Source: Streptomyces sp. CBMA156
Lineage (GTDB): Bacteria; Actinomycetota; Actinomycetes; Streptomycetales; Streptomycetaceae
Assembly (NCBI RefSeq): GCF_014596515.1
Contig: NZ_MSJQ01000256.1
Span: 1-45,837 of the forward strand
Direction: 5' to 3'
DNA length: 45,837 bases
The position numbers and the translations under genes are program-made. Every line of letters begins with the position of its first letter. Position 1 is the first letter of the stretch. The notes beneath the pieces were generated by a model that saw only the letters and a list, made by a program, of their open reading frames with translations, was not told where the DNA came from and did no database searches. This document shows, piece by piece, positions 7,970 through 16,297 of the stretch.

Positions 7970-10783
7970 TCAGCAGGAGCCCGCCGGGCGGGCGCGGGTC
8001 ACCAGGTCGGTGCGGCCGGAGGTGGCGTCCAGCCAGACCACGCCCTTGCCCTGGTCCGCGGCGGCGGCCAGCAGCTGGCTGCCCCGGTTGCAGGAGACCC
8101 GTACCGGAGTGCCGCCGGTGAGCGGCAGCTGGTACAGCTTGGGGAGCGCGGCGTTCGACCAGCCGCCGCTCGGCTTGGGGCTGCGGGTCAGGAAGGTGAC
8201 CGCCTGGTCGGAGGCGGTGAGTTCGATGTCCGCCGGGGTGTACGTCGAGCCCGCGGGCAGGAGGTCGGTCGCGCCGGAGCCGTCCACCGCGCCGGAGCGG
8301 ATGCTCGCCGTCCGGGTGTCGTCGGCCGGGAGCGACAGCCAGAGCAACCGGCCGCCCGCGAGCCGCGGGGACACGAGGAACGGCGCGGCGCCGCCCTTCG
8401 GGGTGCTCACCGGGTACTGCGCGCTGACCTTGCCGGTGGCGAGGGAGAAGACCGTCGGGGCCTGGACGGCCGCCTCGCCGGTCGTCCAGGACTCGATCCA
8501 GCCGAGCCGGCCGTCCCTGAACGTGAGGCCGTCGACGGAGTGCCCCTCGGGCAGCGGGAGGTCCACCAGCGGGGCGCCGTCGCGGGAGAGGACGACCCGG
8601 TCCACGCCGGTCCTGCCGTCGCGCACCAGGAAGGCGATGTCCCCGCCGGATATCTGCACGCTCGTGGGCGACTGGCTGGACGAGCGGAACAGGCTGCGGA
8701 CCGGCCCGCCGGACAGCGGGCTGCTCAGCACCTCCGTCCCCCACGTGCCGGTGGCGTCGGGCCCGATGGCCAGCCAGGCGGCGGACTTGCCGTCGGTGGC
8801 GGCCCAGCTGTGCATCCGCCCGTCGTCCGGGCTGAGCCGGGTCGGGGTGCCGGGGGCGGTGGTGGAGCCGGTGTACAGGGCGGCCGTCCTCTCGCCGTTC
8901 CTGTCCTCGGTGCTGCCCATCACCCAGTGGCCGCCGGCCACGGCCGGTCCGGTCAGGGCGGTGGCGTCGCGCAGCAGCGGGCGGCTGTCCGTCGCGATCC
9001 GGTTCTGCCAGCCGGCCTTGATCCCGTGCGCGTCGAACACCGCCGCCACCTTGCGCAGTTCGGCCTTGCCGAGCTTGAGCGCCTGGCCGGCGGCGAGCAC
9101 CGCGTTGCGTCCGGCGACGAAGTCGTCCAGCGGGGTGAGGTACTCGGTGAGCGTGCGGTAGACCAGCTTGTCGGCGGTGAGCGGGTCGAGGGTGCGCCGG
9201 ATGTCCCACAGCGCGCCGCTGAAGATGGTGGAGTTGAGGTGCACGCCGCCGTTGTCCAGGTCGGGCCCGGTGCCGAGGTAGTCGTCCACGGTGGTGCGGC
9301 GGTCGTCCAGCCGGCGGTTGGCGCAGGCCTCCGGGGTGCCGGTGCGGCAGAGCGCCTCGCCCATCAGCGGGGCCCGCGGATCGTTCATCGGGATGCCGTG
9401 GGCGGTCACGTCGATGGCGTTGCCGAAGTAGTCGGCGATCCCCTCGTTCATCGCGCCGGACTGCCCGGCGTTGACCAGGTTGGCGGTGTGCTGGATGACG
9501 CCGTGCGTCATCTCGTGACCGGCCACGTCGAGCGCCGCGGAGAACGGGAGGTGCTGGTCGTCGCCGTTGCCGTAGATCATCTTCTGCCCGTCCCAGGCGG
9601 CGTTCGGGAAGGGCTTGCCGTCGTGGCTCGCATTGGCCACGGAGACGATCGGGCCGCCCTTGCCGTCCAGGCTGTCCCGGCCGAGCCGGCTGCGGTAGAA
9701 GTCGTAGACGGCGGCGGCGTTGACGTGGGCGTCGGTGGCGCCGCCGGCGCCGGTCGAGGCCGGGAAGTCCGGGCCCGAGGAGGCGACCGGCAGACTGCCC
9801 TCGGGCAGCCCGCCCAGGTACTGGTAGAACTCCTGCCCGGCCGCGTCGTACGTGCTGATGGTGGTGGGCCTGGTGAGGTCGACGAGCCGGTAACTCCCGT
9901 CCGGCTGACGGGCGATGTTCACCGGGACGGTACCGCCGCGGAGGTCGGGGGCGGTACCGGTGGCGGGCTCCTCGGCGGATCCCGAGGGCCCGGCATCGGC
10001 GGCGGCAGCGGCAGCGGCAGCGGCAGCGGCAGGAACGGCTGAGGCACCGGCGCCGACCTGGTACGGCGCCGGGGCGTCGTGGGCGAGGGCGACCACGCCG
10101 AGTACGGCGTCCACGTAGACCTCGCGGATCAGCGGACCGCCGGTCGCCGGGTCGGTGGTGCGCACGGTGAAGTGCCGGGCGAGCCGCCCGGCGCCGCCCG
10201 GCAGGACGACCGGGCCGCGGTCCTCCGCGGTGGCCCCGGCCCGGGTGCGCGGGTCCTTGAGCGAGCCGAGCGCCGCCGCCGGCAGCGCCGCGGCCGGTAC
10301 GGCGGAGGTGGTCGGCGCGGTCAGTCCGGTGAAGTACTTGCCGCCGGCGGACTCCACCCGCTGATCGGCGCCCTCGCCGACCAGGCGCACCAGGTACTGC
10401 CCGCCGAGCACCGGCACACCGCCGTGGTACTGCTGGAACCTGACGGTGTGCCGGCCCTCGGCCGTGCTCTCGACCGCGAGTTCGGTCAGCTGCCCCGGGT
10501 CGATCCGGTACCGGTCGACGTGGGCCGCGAGGTGGGCGCGGGCCGCCTCGGCCGGACCGCCGGGCGCCGCCTCGGACAGCCCGGTCACCAACTGCGGGGT
10601 GGCGGTGCCCTCGCCCGCCACCAGTCCGGGGACGGGATCGGGATCCGCGGTCGGGCCCGGCGGCGCGGCCAGGGCGGGGGACGCGGTCAGGACGAGCGCC
10701 AGCGCCAGGCTCAACGAGGCGGCCGCGCCGAGTGCCCTGGCGGCCGGGCGGGGAGCACGGGAAGGGCGGGAGAGGTGGTGCAC
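7970..10783 (-). CDS. Secreted M4 (thermolysin-like) metallopeptidase with long C-terminal extension
   Basis: Exported zinc protease precursor (937 aa). A signal peptide (residues 1-39, ending SPALA-A) is followed by FTP/PepSY-like propeptide regions (about 50-250), then the M4 domain from about residue 287. Zinc ligands are His423 and His427 of HEMTH and Glu447 of NEGIADYFG. An Ala-rich stretch at about residues 250-268, coded by a GGCAGC-type microsatellite, marks the propeptide boundary. Residues ~600-937 form beta-rich repeats (RLSPDDGRMHSW, GDIAFLVRDG) that resemble a TolB/WD-like propeller rather than the usual P-domain. It starts at GTG with GGAGGA 7 bases upstream. Confidence 0.93.
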   Translation of the reverse strand: MHHLSRPSRAPRPAARALGAAASLSLALALVLTASPALAAPPGPTADPDPVPGLVAGEGTATPQLVTGLSEAAPGGPAEAARAHLAAHVDRYRIDPGQLTELAVESTAEGRHTVRFQQYHGGVPVLGGQYLVRLVGEGADQRVESAGGKYFTGLTAPTTSAVPAAALPAAALGSLKDPRTRAGATAEDRGPVVLPGGAGRLARHFTVRTTDPATGGPLIREVYVDAVLGVVALAHDAPAPYQVGAGASAVPAAAAAAAAAAADAGPSGSAEEPATGTAPDLRGGTVPVNIARQPDGSYRLVDLTRPTTISTYDAAGQEFYQYLGGLPEGSLPVASSGPDFPASTGAGGATDAHVNAAAVYDFYRSRLGRDSLDGKGGPIVSVANASHDGKPFPNAAWDGQKMIYGNGDDQHLPFSAALDVAGHEMTHGVIQHTANLVNAGQSGAMNEGIADYFGNAIDVTAHGIPMNDPRAPLMGEALCRTGTPEACANRRLDDRRTTVDDYLGTGPDLDNGGVHLNSTIFSGALWDIRRTLDPLTADKLVYRTLTEYLTPLDDFVAGRNAVLAAGQALKLGKAELRKVAAVFDAHGIKAGWQNRIATDSRPLLRDATALTGPAVAGGHWVMGSTEDRNGERTAALYTGSTTAPGTPTRLSPDDGRMHSWAATDGKSAAWLAIGPDATGTWGTEVLSSPLSGGPVRSLFRSSSQSPTSVQISGGDIAFLVRDGRTGVDRVVLSRDGAPLVDLPLPEGHSVDGLTFRDGRLGWIESWTTGEAAVQAPTVFSLATGKVSAQYPVSTPKGGAAPFLVSPRLAGGRLLWLSLPADDTRTASIRSGAVDGSGATDLLPAGSTYTPADIELTASDQAVTFLTRSPKPSGGWSNAALPKLYQLPLTGGTPVRVSCNRGSQLLAAAADQGKGVVWLDATSGRTDLVTRARPAGSC

Positions 10784-10811
10784 TGCGGTCCTCCAGGGAA
10801 TCGGCAGTGGA

Positions 10812-10831
10812 GGCAGCGCGCGGGCGCTGCC
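10812..10831. other. Stem-loop in the 192-bp gap between P450 and metallopeptidase
   Basis: Perfect 8-bp stem GGCAGCGC/GCGCTGCC with loop GCGG, about 30 bases before the peptidase start. It could end the P450 transcript or lie in the peptidase leader; the sequence does not decide. Confidence 0.4.
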
Positions 10832-10975
10832 CTTTCCCCTGGGAACGGGACGGTCTGCGGGACGGGTTCAGCTTCGTGTGCGGTGCACGGCTCGCCGTCG
10901 CGGGTGCTGACGGGCCGGCGTGCGGGACCGGGACGCCGATGGTCCGACGGGACACCGGCCACCTCGGAGCGCCCC

Positions 10976-12277
10976 TCAACGCCAGCGGATGATCAGGGTC
11001 TTGAGCCCGTTCTGGAAGTTGGACACCAGCCGCGTCGGCGCCGCGCCCGGCGCGAGCTCCAGGCCGGGCAGCTCGGCGATGACGCGCCGGATCAGGGCTG
11101 ACATCTGGATCCTGGCCAGCTGTGCGCCCAGGCAGAAGTGCGGGCCGAAGCCGAAGCTGACGTGGTCGTTCGGCGTACGGGTGATGTCCAGGCGGTCCGG
11201 GTCGGAGAAGACCGACTCGTCGCGATTGGCGGAGGCGTGGTACACGACCACCTTGTCCCCGCGGCGAATCGGCTGCCCGCCCAGGGCGACGTCCCGTGTG
11301 GCCGTGCGCCGGAACTCCAGTACCGGCGGCCAGAACCGCAGCAGCTCGTCCACCGCCGAGGCGGTCAGGTCCGGCCGCCGGTTCAGCAGGCGGTACTGGT
11401 CGGCGTGGGTGAGCAGGGAATACAGTCCGCCGGGCACGCCGTTGCGCAGGGTCTCGTTGCCGGCGACTCCGAAGAGGAAGAACATCGTCTCGAACTCGGC
11501 CGCGCTCAGCCCGGCTTCGCGCATGCGGGCCACGATGCTGCCGGGCGGCGGATGCTCGGCGAGGGCGTGCGCGTAGGCGAACATGTCCGCCAGCGCGGCG
11601 CGCGAACGCGGATTGACGGGACGGCCGTCGGGGGTCGTGAGGGCCTGGGGGCGTCGGGCCACCGCTGCCCGTCCCAGCTCGGTGAGCCCCGACGGGTCCG
11701 CGATGCCGGACCCGGCGTAGTCCGGGTCCTGGTACCCGATCACGCGGTTCGACCAGTCGACCAGCAGCTGTCGGTCCTGCTCGGGAACGCCCAGGATCCG
11801 GGACAGCGTCCACACGGGCAGATCCGCGGCCAGCGGCACGAAGTCGGCCTCGCCCAACGGGCGCACCTCGGCCACGAGTTCGGCGGCGCGGGCCTCGATG
11901 GCGATGGAGAGTTCGCGCAGCGCGGACGGGGAGAAGGCGGCCGTCACCGCACGCCGAAGCCGCGCGTGGTCGGGCGGGTCCTGGTTGAGCATCATCGTGC
12001 GGGCGAAGGCCAGGTCGGCCGGGGAGTCGGGGTCGCGGATCTGGGTGGCGCCGAGATGGGAGGAGAAGTCCTCCGGGCTGCGCAGCACGTGCTTCACGTC
12101 CGCGTGCCGCAGCACCGCCCAGTACCCGGGCCCGGCCGGCCAGCCGCCGACGGCAGGCTCCTCGACCCGGCAGACGGGGGCGGATTCGCGGAGTTTTCGA
12201 AAGAGTTCGTACGGAACGCCGCGGGCGTAGGTGTCCGGAAGGAAGATCTGGTTCACGTACGCCTGATCGAGGGCCAC
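10976..12277 (-). CDS. Cytochrome P450
   Basis: Soluble bacterial P450 mono-oxygenase (433 aa). The haem-thiolate Cys382 lies in FGFGPHFCLGAQLAR. The I-helix oxygen motif is VAGNETLRNG, and the K-helix ExxR is ELLRFWPP with the following RRTATRDVALGG. Length is normal. No ferredoxin or ferredoxin reductase is adjacent, so electrons must come from elsewhere. The GTG start has no clear ribosome site; a coding-like reading frame without a start codon runs into it from upstream (12540-12253, minus strand). Substrate unknown. The general look is of the CYP124/125/268-like lipid/terpenoid group, with low certainty. Confidence 0.93.
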   Translation of the reverse strand: MALDQAYVNQIFLPDTYARGVPYELFRKLRESAPVCRVEEPAVGGWPAGPGYWAVLRHADVKHVLRSPEDFSSHLGATQIRDPDSPADLAFARTMMLNQDPPDHARLRRAVTAAFSPSALRELSIAIEARAAELVAEVRPLGEADFVPLAADLPVWTLSRILGVPEQDRQLLVDWSNRVIGYQDPDYAGSGIADPSGLTELGRAAVARRPQALTTPDGRPVNPRSRAALADMFAYAHALAEHPPPGSIVARMREAGLSAAEFETMFFLFGVAGNETLRNGVPGGLYSLLTHADQYRLLNRRPDLTASAVDELLRFWPPVLEFRRTATRDVALGGQPIRRGDKVVVYHASANRDESVFSDPDRLDITRTPNDHVSFGFGPHFCLGAQLARIQMSALIRRVIAELPGLELAPGAAPTRLVSNFQNGLKTLIIRWR

Positions 12278-12546
12278 GTGGATGGACGGTACGCCAGGGG
12301 CGCCGCGATGTCATGGACGGTGATGAGTTGTTCGAGTTCGGTGGGATGGTCGGTCCGGTCGATTGCCGCCTCGACGGCGAGCCGGAGGGCTGGGCCGGGC
12401 CGCCGGCCGGCGATGGCGTGACGGGCCGGGCCCTGCCGGGCCCGGACGGCGTTGCGCGGGTGCGGCCCTGCTCCGGGGAGGAGGACGACGTCGTGCGGGC
12501 GTTCGGCGGCCGCCGGAATCGCGAGGCGTGCCCGTACTGCTAGGAA
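12278..12546. other. Gap with no supported gene; possible gene remnant
   Basis: No complete gene can be supported. On the minus strand a frame from about 12540 to the TGA at 12253 has actinobacterial codon bias and protein-like sequence (for example PTELEQLITVHDIAAPL) but no ATG, GTG or TTG that could start it. It may be the tail of a deleted gene. A plus-strand frame at 12313-12543 has no ribosome site and looks like its shadow. Confidence 0.3.
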
Positions 12547-12572
12547 TTGCGAGCACGGTCGTCGGGGAAGTG

Positions 12573-12609
12573 GATAATCTGCACGCGTTCGAAACCTTCG
12601 AACGCGTGC
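12573..12609 (+). promoter_or_regulatory. -10 element and 29-bp palindrome before the PKD protein gene
   Basis: A good -10, GATAAT (12573-12578), is followed directly by a perfect 13-bp inverted repeat GCACGCGTTCGAA / TTCGAACGCGTGC (12581-12593, 12597-12609) with a 3-base centre ACC. Next come a T-rich stretch TTCTTTTG and the ribosome site at 12627. The palindrome covers the expected transcription start, so it could be an operator or a 5' hairpin. It is not a LexA box, since the half-sites are in the opposite order. Confidence 0.6.
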
Positions 12610-12638
12610 TTCTTTTGATGACTTTTGGGGAGAATTCG

Positions 12639-14318
12639 GTGCGCAATCGCCGACTTGTGGTTCTGGCTGCCCTGGTGGCGGCCGGTGTGGGTGTCACGTC
12701 CGGGACGGCCCAGGCGTCGGGGCCCGGGGCGAAGCCCGCCGCGACGACGGCCGGCGGGGCGGCCCCGGCGCAGGAGCTCCAGGGCCGGACGTTCAGCAGC
12801 CCGGCCGAGCGGACGGTGGTCACCTCGGAGCCCGGCGCGCAGGCCCCTTCGGGCGCGCAGAGCTCGCAGCACCTCGTGGCCTTCCTGACCGCCATGTCCG
12901 CGGGCGCGTACTCGGCGGACCTCCAGTCCTACGTCGGGGTCACCGAGAACGCCACGGTCGACGTCACCGTCGCCTGGGGCGACGGCACCACGGACACGTA
13001 CTCCTCCGCCGTCTCCTCCGCCGCCTCCGACATGCACCGGGCCAGGCACCAGTACGCCGCCTTGGGCACGTACCAGATCAAGATCACGGCGAAGGACGCG
13101 GCGAACGGCATCGAGGCCGTGAACCAGATCGACTTCGTCACCGCGGGCTCCGAGTTCACCCCGCACGCGCCCACCCGGCTGCTGGACACCCGCTCGGGCA
13201 TCGGCGCCCCCGCGGCCAAGGTGCCCGCGCGCGGCACGGTGGCCCTGAAGATCGCCGGCAACGCCGGGATCCCGGCGAACGCCACCTCGGTGGCGCTCAA
13301 CGTCACCGTCACCAACACCACGGGCGGCGGCCACGTCTCGGCGGCCTCCCAGAAGGACCTCGCCCAGAGCACCGAGACCTCGAACCTGAACTACGACGCC
13401 GGCCAGACCGTGCCGAACCTGGTGGTCTCGTACATCGGCGCCGACGGGTACGTCTACCTGTTCAACGGCGGCTGGCAGCCGGTGGACCTGCTCGCGGACG
13501 TGACCGGGTACTTCGCGCCCGTCACCGCCGGCGGCTACAAGTCGGTGACGCAGACCCGCGTCGTCGACACCCGCGAGGGCCTCGGCACCGCCAGGGGCCC
13601 GGTCGCCGGGCAGAGCGGGTTCGACGTCACCGTCGCCGGCCGCAGCGGCGTTCCGGCCGGCGCCACCGCCGTCGCGCTCAACCTGACGGTCACCAACCCG
13701 CAGGAGGCCGGCCACCTGATCGCCTACCCGAGCGGCCAGGCGGTGCCGACCACCTCCAGCGTCAACTTCGTCGCCGGCCAGACGGTCGCCAACGCCGTCA
13801 TCGTGCCGGTCGGCGCGGACGGCCGGATCTCCATCCGCAACGGCAGCTGGCAGCCGGCCGACGTGGTGCTCGACGTCGTCGGCTACTACACCCCCGACAG
13901 CCGCTCCGCCTTCGTGCCCGCCCGGGTGCCGCTGCGGCTCGTCGACAGCCGCAAGAACAGCTGGAACCGTCCGGCCGGCCCGCTGCACGGCCGCGACTTC
14001 TTCGCGATGCGGCTTGAGGCCGACACCACCGAGCCCAAGGTCGACGGCTGGGTGCTGAACACCACCGTCACCAACACCGGCGGCCCGGGCTTCCTGTCGG
14101 TCACCCCCGACCCGAACTTCTGGTCCGACTACCAGAACGGGACCCAGACCGTCCCGCAGCGCCCGGTCTCCTCGACGCTCAACTGGACGGCCGGCGCCAC
14201 CGTCGCGAACGTCGCGCAGACCCCCGGCGGCAAGGGCGGCATGATCGACGTCTGGAACCAGGGCTGGCAGGACACCGACTTCATGGTCGACCTGTTCGGC
14301 TACTACCAGTCGTTCTGA
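12639..14318 (+). CDS. Secreted protein with PKD-like domain and three beta-rich repeats
   Basis: Exported protein (559 aa) of unknown function. Signal peptide residues 1-26 (MRNRRLVVLAALVAAGVG, cleavage after TAQA). A PKD-like domain (about 75-170) carries VTVAWGDGTTDTY and HQYAALGTYQIKITAKD. Three ~125-residue repeats follow, each beginning with an R-L/V-L/V-D-T/S-R motif (TRLLDTRSGIG, TRVVDTREGLG, LRLVDSRKNSW), containing ALNVTVTNT-like strands and ending DVTGYF / DVVGYY / DLFGYY. This repeat is common in streptomycete exported proteins. GTG at 12639 is preferred because GGGGAG lies 6 bases upstream; an ATG at 12618 would precede that site. Probably cell-surface or adhesive, by inference. 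Confidence 0.88.
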   Translation: MRNRRLVVLAALVAAGVGVTSGTAQASGPGAKPAATTAGGAAPAQELQGRTFSSPAERTVVTSEPGAQAPSGAQSSQHLVAFLTAMSAGAYSADLQSYVGVTENATVDVTVAWGDGTTDTYSSAVSSAASDMHRARHQYAALGTYQIKITAKDAANGIEAVNQIDFVTAGSEFTPHAPTRLLDTRSGIGAPAAKVPARGTVALKIAGNAGIPANATSVALNVTVTNTTGGGHVSAASQKDLAQSTETSNLNYDAGQTVPNLVVSYIGADGYVYLFNGGWQPVDLLADVTGYFAPVTAGGYKSVTQTRVVDTREGLGTARGPVAGQSGFDVTVAGRSGVPAGATAVALNLTVTNPQEAGHLIAYPSGQAVPTTSSVNFVAGQTVANAVIVPVGADGRISIRNGSWQPADVVLDVVGYYTPDSRSAFVPARVPLRLVDSRKNSWNRPAGPLHGRDFFAMRLEADTTEPKVDGWVLNTTVTNTGGPGFLSVTPDPNFWSDYQNGTQTVPQRPVSSTLNWTAGATVANVAQTPGGKGGMIDVWNQGWQDTDFMVDLFGYYQSF

Positions 14319-14336
14319 CCGGCCCCCGGCCCTGAC

Positions 14337-14376
14337 CACGGGGGCGGCGCTCCGCGACGGAGCGCCGCCCCCCGTG
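14337..14376. terminator. Strong stem-loop between convergent genes
   Basis: CACGGGGGCGGCGCTCCG pairs with CGGAGCGCCGCCCCCCGTG around a CGA loop (one bulged C). It sits between the stops of the PKD protein and the XRE regulator. Confidence 0.8.
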
Positions 14377-14390
14377 GCCGTTCCCGGCCG

Positions 14391-15242
14391 TCAGCCGGTC
14401 GCCGCCCAGGAGAGCAGCAGCCGCAGCCCGTCCTCGGAGGGCGAGCCCGGGTCCGCGGTGTAGGTCACCAGTGCCTGCCCGGTGTCGTCGGCGGGCCGGA
14501 GGGTGTCGTAGGCGAGGTCGAGGGTGCCGGTCAGGGGGTGCCGGAAGGACTTGCGGCCCGAGGTCTTGTCGGCGACCGGGTGTTCGGCCCACATCCGGTG
14601 GAACTCCGGGCTGCCCAGGCAGAGCCGGCCGACGAGCTCGGCGAGCAGCGGGTCGTCGGGGCGGCGGCCCGCCTCCAGGTGGAGGAAGGCGACGTTCTCG
14701 CGGGCGCAGGCGGCCCAGTCGGCGTAGAGCTCGCGCGAGGCCGGGTCGAGGAAGGTGATCCGGGCGATGTTGCGGTCCTCGGCGGGCAGGGCGCCGTAGT
14801 CGCCGAACAGCGCGACGGCGGCGCGGTTCCAGGCCAGGATGTCCATCCGGTGGCCCATCACCACGGCCGGGGTGTGGTCGAGCTGCTCCAGCAGGTGCAG
14901 CAGGGAGGGGCGCGGCTGCTGGCGGGCGGCCGGGCGGCGGGGGCGGGCCGAGGGGCGGGCGAGGCGGTGGAGGTGGCCGGACTCGTCGGGGGCCAGGCGC
15001 AGGGCGCGGGCCACCGCGCCGAGGACGGCGTCGGACGGGTTGCCGACCCGGCCCTGTTCCAGGCGGGTGTAGTAGTCGACGCTGACCCCGGCGAGGTGGG
15101 CGAGTTCCTCCCGGCGCAGCCCGGCGACCCGGCGGCGGCCGCCGTAGTCGGGGAGGTCGACGTCCTCGGGCCGCAGGCGGGCGCGGCGGGTGCGGAGGAA
15201 TTCGCTCAGGGCGCTGCTCGGGTTCACGTCCTGGATTGTCAC
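14391..15242 (-). CDS. XRE-family regulator with MmyB-like ligand-binding domain
   Basis: DNA-binding regulator (283 aa). The N-terminal XRE helix-turn-helix shows LSEFLRTRRARLRPEDV, GLRREELAHLAGVSVDYYTRLEQGR and an NPSDAVLGAVARALRL tail. The rest is the MmyB-like domain (HTPAVVMGHRMDILAWNRAA, then FRHPLTGTLDLAYDTL), a PAS-like fold reported to bind fatty-acid-type ligands. Such regulators are typical neighbours of short-chain dehydrogenases in Streptomyces, and here the SDR lies directly upstream on the same strand. GTG at 15242 or GTG at 15227 could be the start; neither has a strong ribosome site. A 33-bp palindrome lies 13 bases before the longer start. Confidence 0.9.
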   Translation of the reverse strand: MTIQDVNPSSALSEFLRTRRARLRPEDVDLPDYGGRRRVAGLRREELAHLAGVSVDYYTRLEQGRVGNPSDAVLGAVARALRLAPDESGHLHRLARPSARPRRPAARQQPRPSLLHLLEQLDHTPAVVMGHRMDILAWNRAAVALFGDYGALPAEDRNIARITFLDPASRELYADWAACARENVAFLHLEAGRRPDDPLLAELVGRLCLGSPEFHRMWAEHPVADKTSGRKSFRHPLTGTLDLAYDTLRPADDTGQALVTYTADPGSPSEDGLRLLLSWAATG

Positions 15243-15254
15243 CCGAAAGGGCGC

Positions 15255-15287
15255 CCCGTGCCTGGTCCTGTCAGGACCAGGCACGGG
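15255..15287. terminator. 33-bp palindrome between SDR stop and regulator start
   Basis: CCCGTGCCTGGTCCTG (15255-15270), T, CAGGACCAGGCACGGG (15272-15287): two perfect 16-base arms. It may terminate the SDR transcript or be an operator for the MmyB-like regulator that starts 13 bases further on. The near-perfect symmetry allows both. Confidence 0.55.
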
Positions 15288-15298
15288 CGGGAGGGCGC

Positions 15299-16081
15299 TC
15301 AGCCGGTCAGGGACGGGAAGGCCGGGACGAGGCCGCCGTCGATCACGATGTCCTGCCCGGTGATGTACGAGGAGCGGTCGGAGAGCAGGAAGGCCACCGT
15401 CTCCGCGACGTCCTCGGCCGTGCCCAGCCGCCCGAGCGGGACGTGGCCGCGGATCGGCTCGTGGTCGGCCGGGTCCGGGACGGCCGCGTGGAACATCTCG
15501 GTGACGATGTAGCCGGGGCTGACCGAGTTGACCCGGATGCCGCGTCCGGCGAGTTCGCTGCCGAGGGTGCGGGCGAGGCTGAGGATGGCGGCCTTGGTCG
15601 CGGCGTAGACGGCGGCGCCGGGCAGGCCGCGGTGCGGGGTCCAGGAGGCGTTGAGGACCACCGAGCCGCCGCCGGCCGCGTCCAGCAGCGGCAGGGCGTG
15701 GCGGACGGTGAAGAACACGCCCTTGAGGTTGGTGGCGACGACCCGGTCGAACTCGGCCTCCGTCACCTCCTCCACCGGCTGGAACCCGGCCACGCCCGCG
15801 TTGGCGAAGACGCCGTCGAGCCGGCCGTACCGCTCCCGTACGGTGTCGGCCAGCCGGGCGAGGTCCGCCGGCACGGAGGCGTCGGCGCGGACGGTGAGCA
15901 GCCGGTCGCCGGCGTCGAGCCGCGCCGCGGCGCGGGCGAGTCTGGCGTCGTCGCGGCCGGTGACGACGACCCGGGCGCCGGTGTCGAGGAGCCGGCGGGC
16001 GGTGGCGAGGCCCATGCCGCTGGTGCCGCCGGTGACGAGGACGGTGGGTTCGTTGGGAGTTCCGGTGGGAGTGCGGTTCAT
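15299..16081 (-). CDS. Short-chain dehydrogenase/reductase
   Basis: NAD(P)-dependent SDR oxidoreductase (260 aa). The cofactor motif TGGTSGMG is near residue 18, NAG near residue 90, the catalytic Ser in VVLNASWTP, YAATK as the catalytic Tyr/Lys pair, and SPGYIVTEM plus the C-terminal DIVIDGG typical of classical SDRs. The ATG at 16081 begins close to the Rossmann fold; a longer frame to 16213 adds a poor 44-residue leader. The MmyB-like regulator gene follows, with a palindrome between. Substrate unknown. Confidence 0.92.
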   Translation of the reverse strand: MNRTPTGTPNEPTVLVTGGTSGMGLATARRLLDTGARVVVTGRDDARLARAAARLDAGDRLLTVRADASVPADLARLADTVRERYGRLDGVFANAGVAGFQPVEEVTEAEFDRVVATNLKGVFFTVRHALPLLDAAGGGSVVLNASWTPHRGLPGAAVYAATKAAILSLARTLGSELAGRGIRVNSVSPGYIVTEMFHAAVPDPADHEPIRGHVPLGRLGTAEDVAETVAFLLSDRSSYITGQDIVIDGGLVPAFPSLTG

Positions 16082-16159
16082 GGCGTCCACCCTCGCGACG
16101 GCGCGGGACCGGTGCCAGGCCCGCCCCGACCCCGGGTCCGGGAGGACCACCCTGCGGAT

Positions 16160-16175
16160 CGGGACGGCCGTCCCG
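16160..16175. promoter_or_regulatory. Palindrome in the SDR/F420-oxidoreductase divergent gap
   Basis: CGGGACGGCCGTCCCG is a perfect 16-bp palindrome inside the 216-bp gap, flanked on both sides by GCGGAT. It is a possible operator, perhaps for the nearby MmyB-like regulator; no promoter elements are clear. Confidence 0.35.
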
Positions 16176-16297
16176 CGGATCGTGAGATCCACCCGGCGGT
16201 TCGCGAAATCCACCCCGCCGGCCGGGAATCGGGACGATCACCGGGTCGTTGGGCCAAGGCGACGGTCCATTACGGCACTCGCGAAGAGGGGCTTCCC

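Noticed and set aside
9991..10033. Possible CRISPR-like or mobile repeat (GGCAGC)n
   Set aside because: It is a coding microsatellite for an Ala-rich stretch in the metallopeptidase propeptide boundary; no spacers.
12313..12543. Plus-strand frame of 76 codons ending in CPYC
   Set aside because: No ribosome site or recognisable domain; the opposite strand looks more coding-like.
12581..12609. LexA/SOS box at the TTCGAA-containing palindrome
   Set aside because: The actinobacterial SOS box has TCGAAC before GTTCGA; here the half-sites are in the reverse order.
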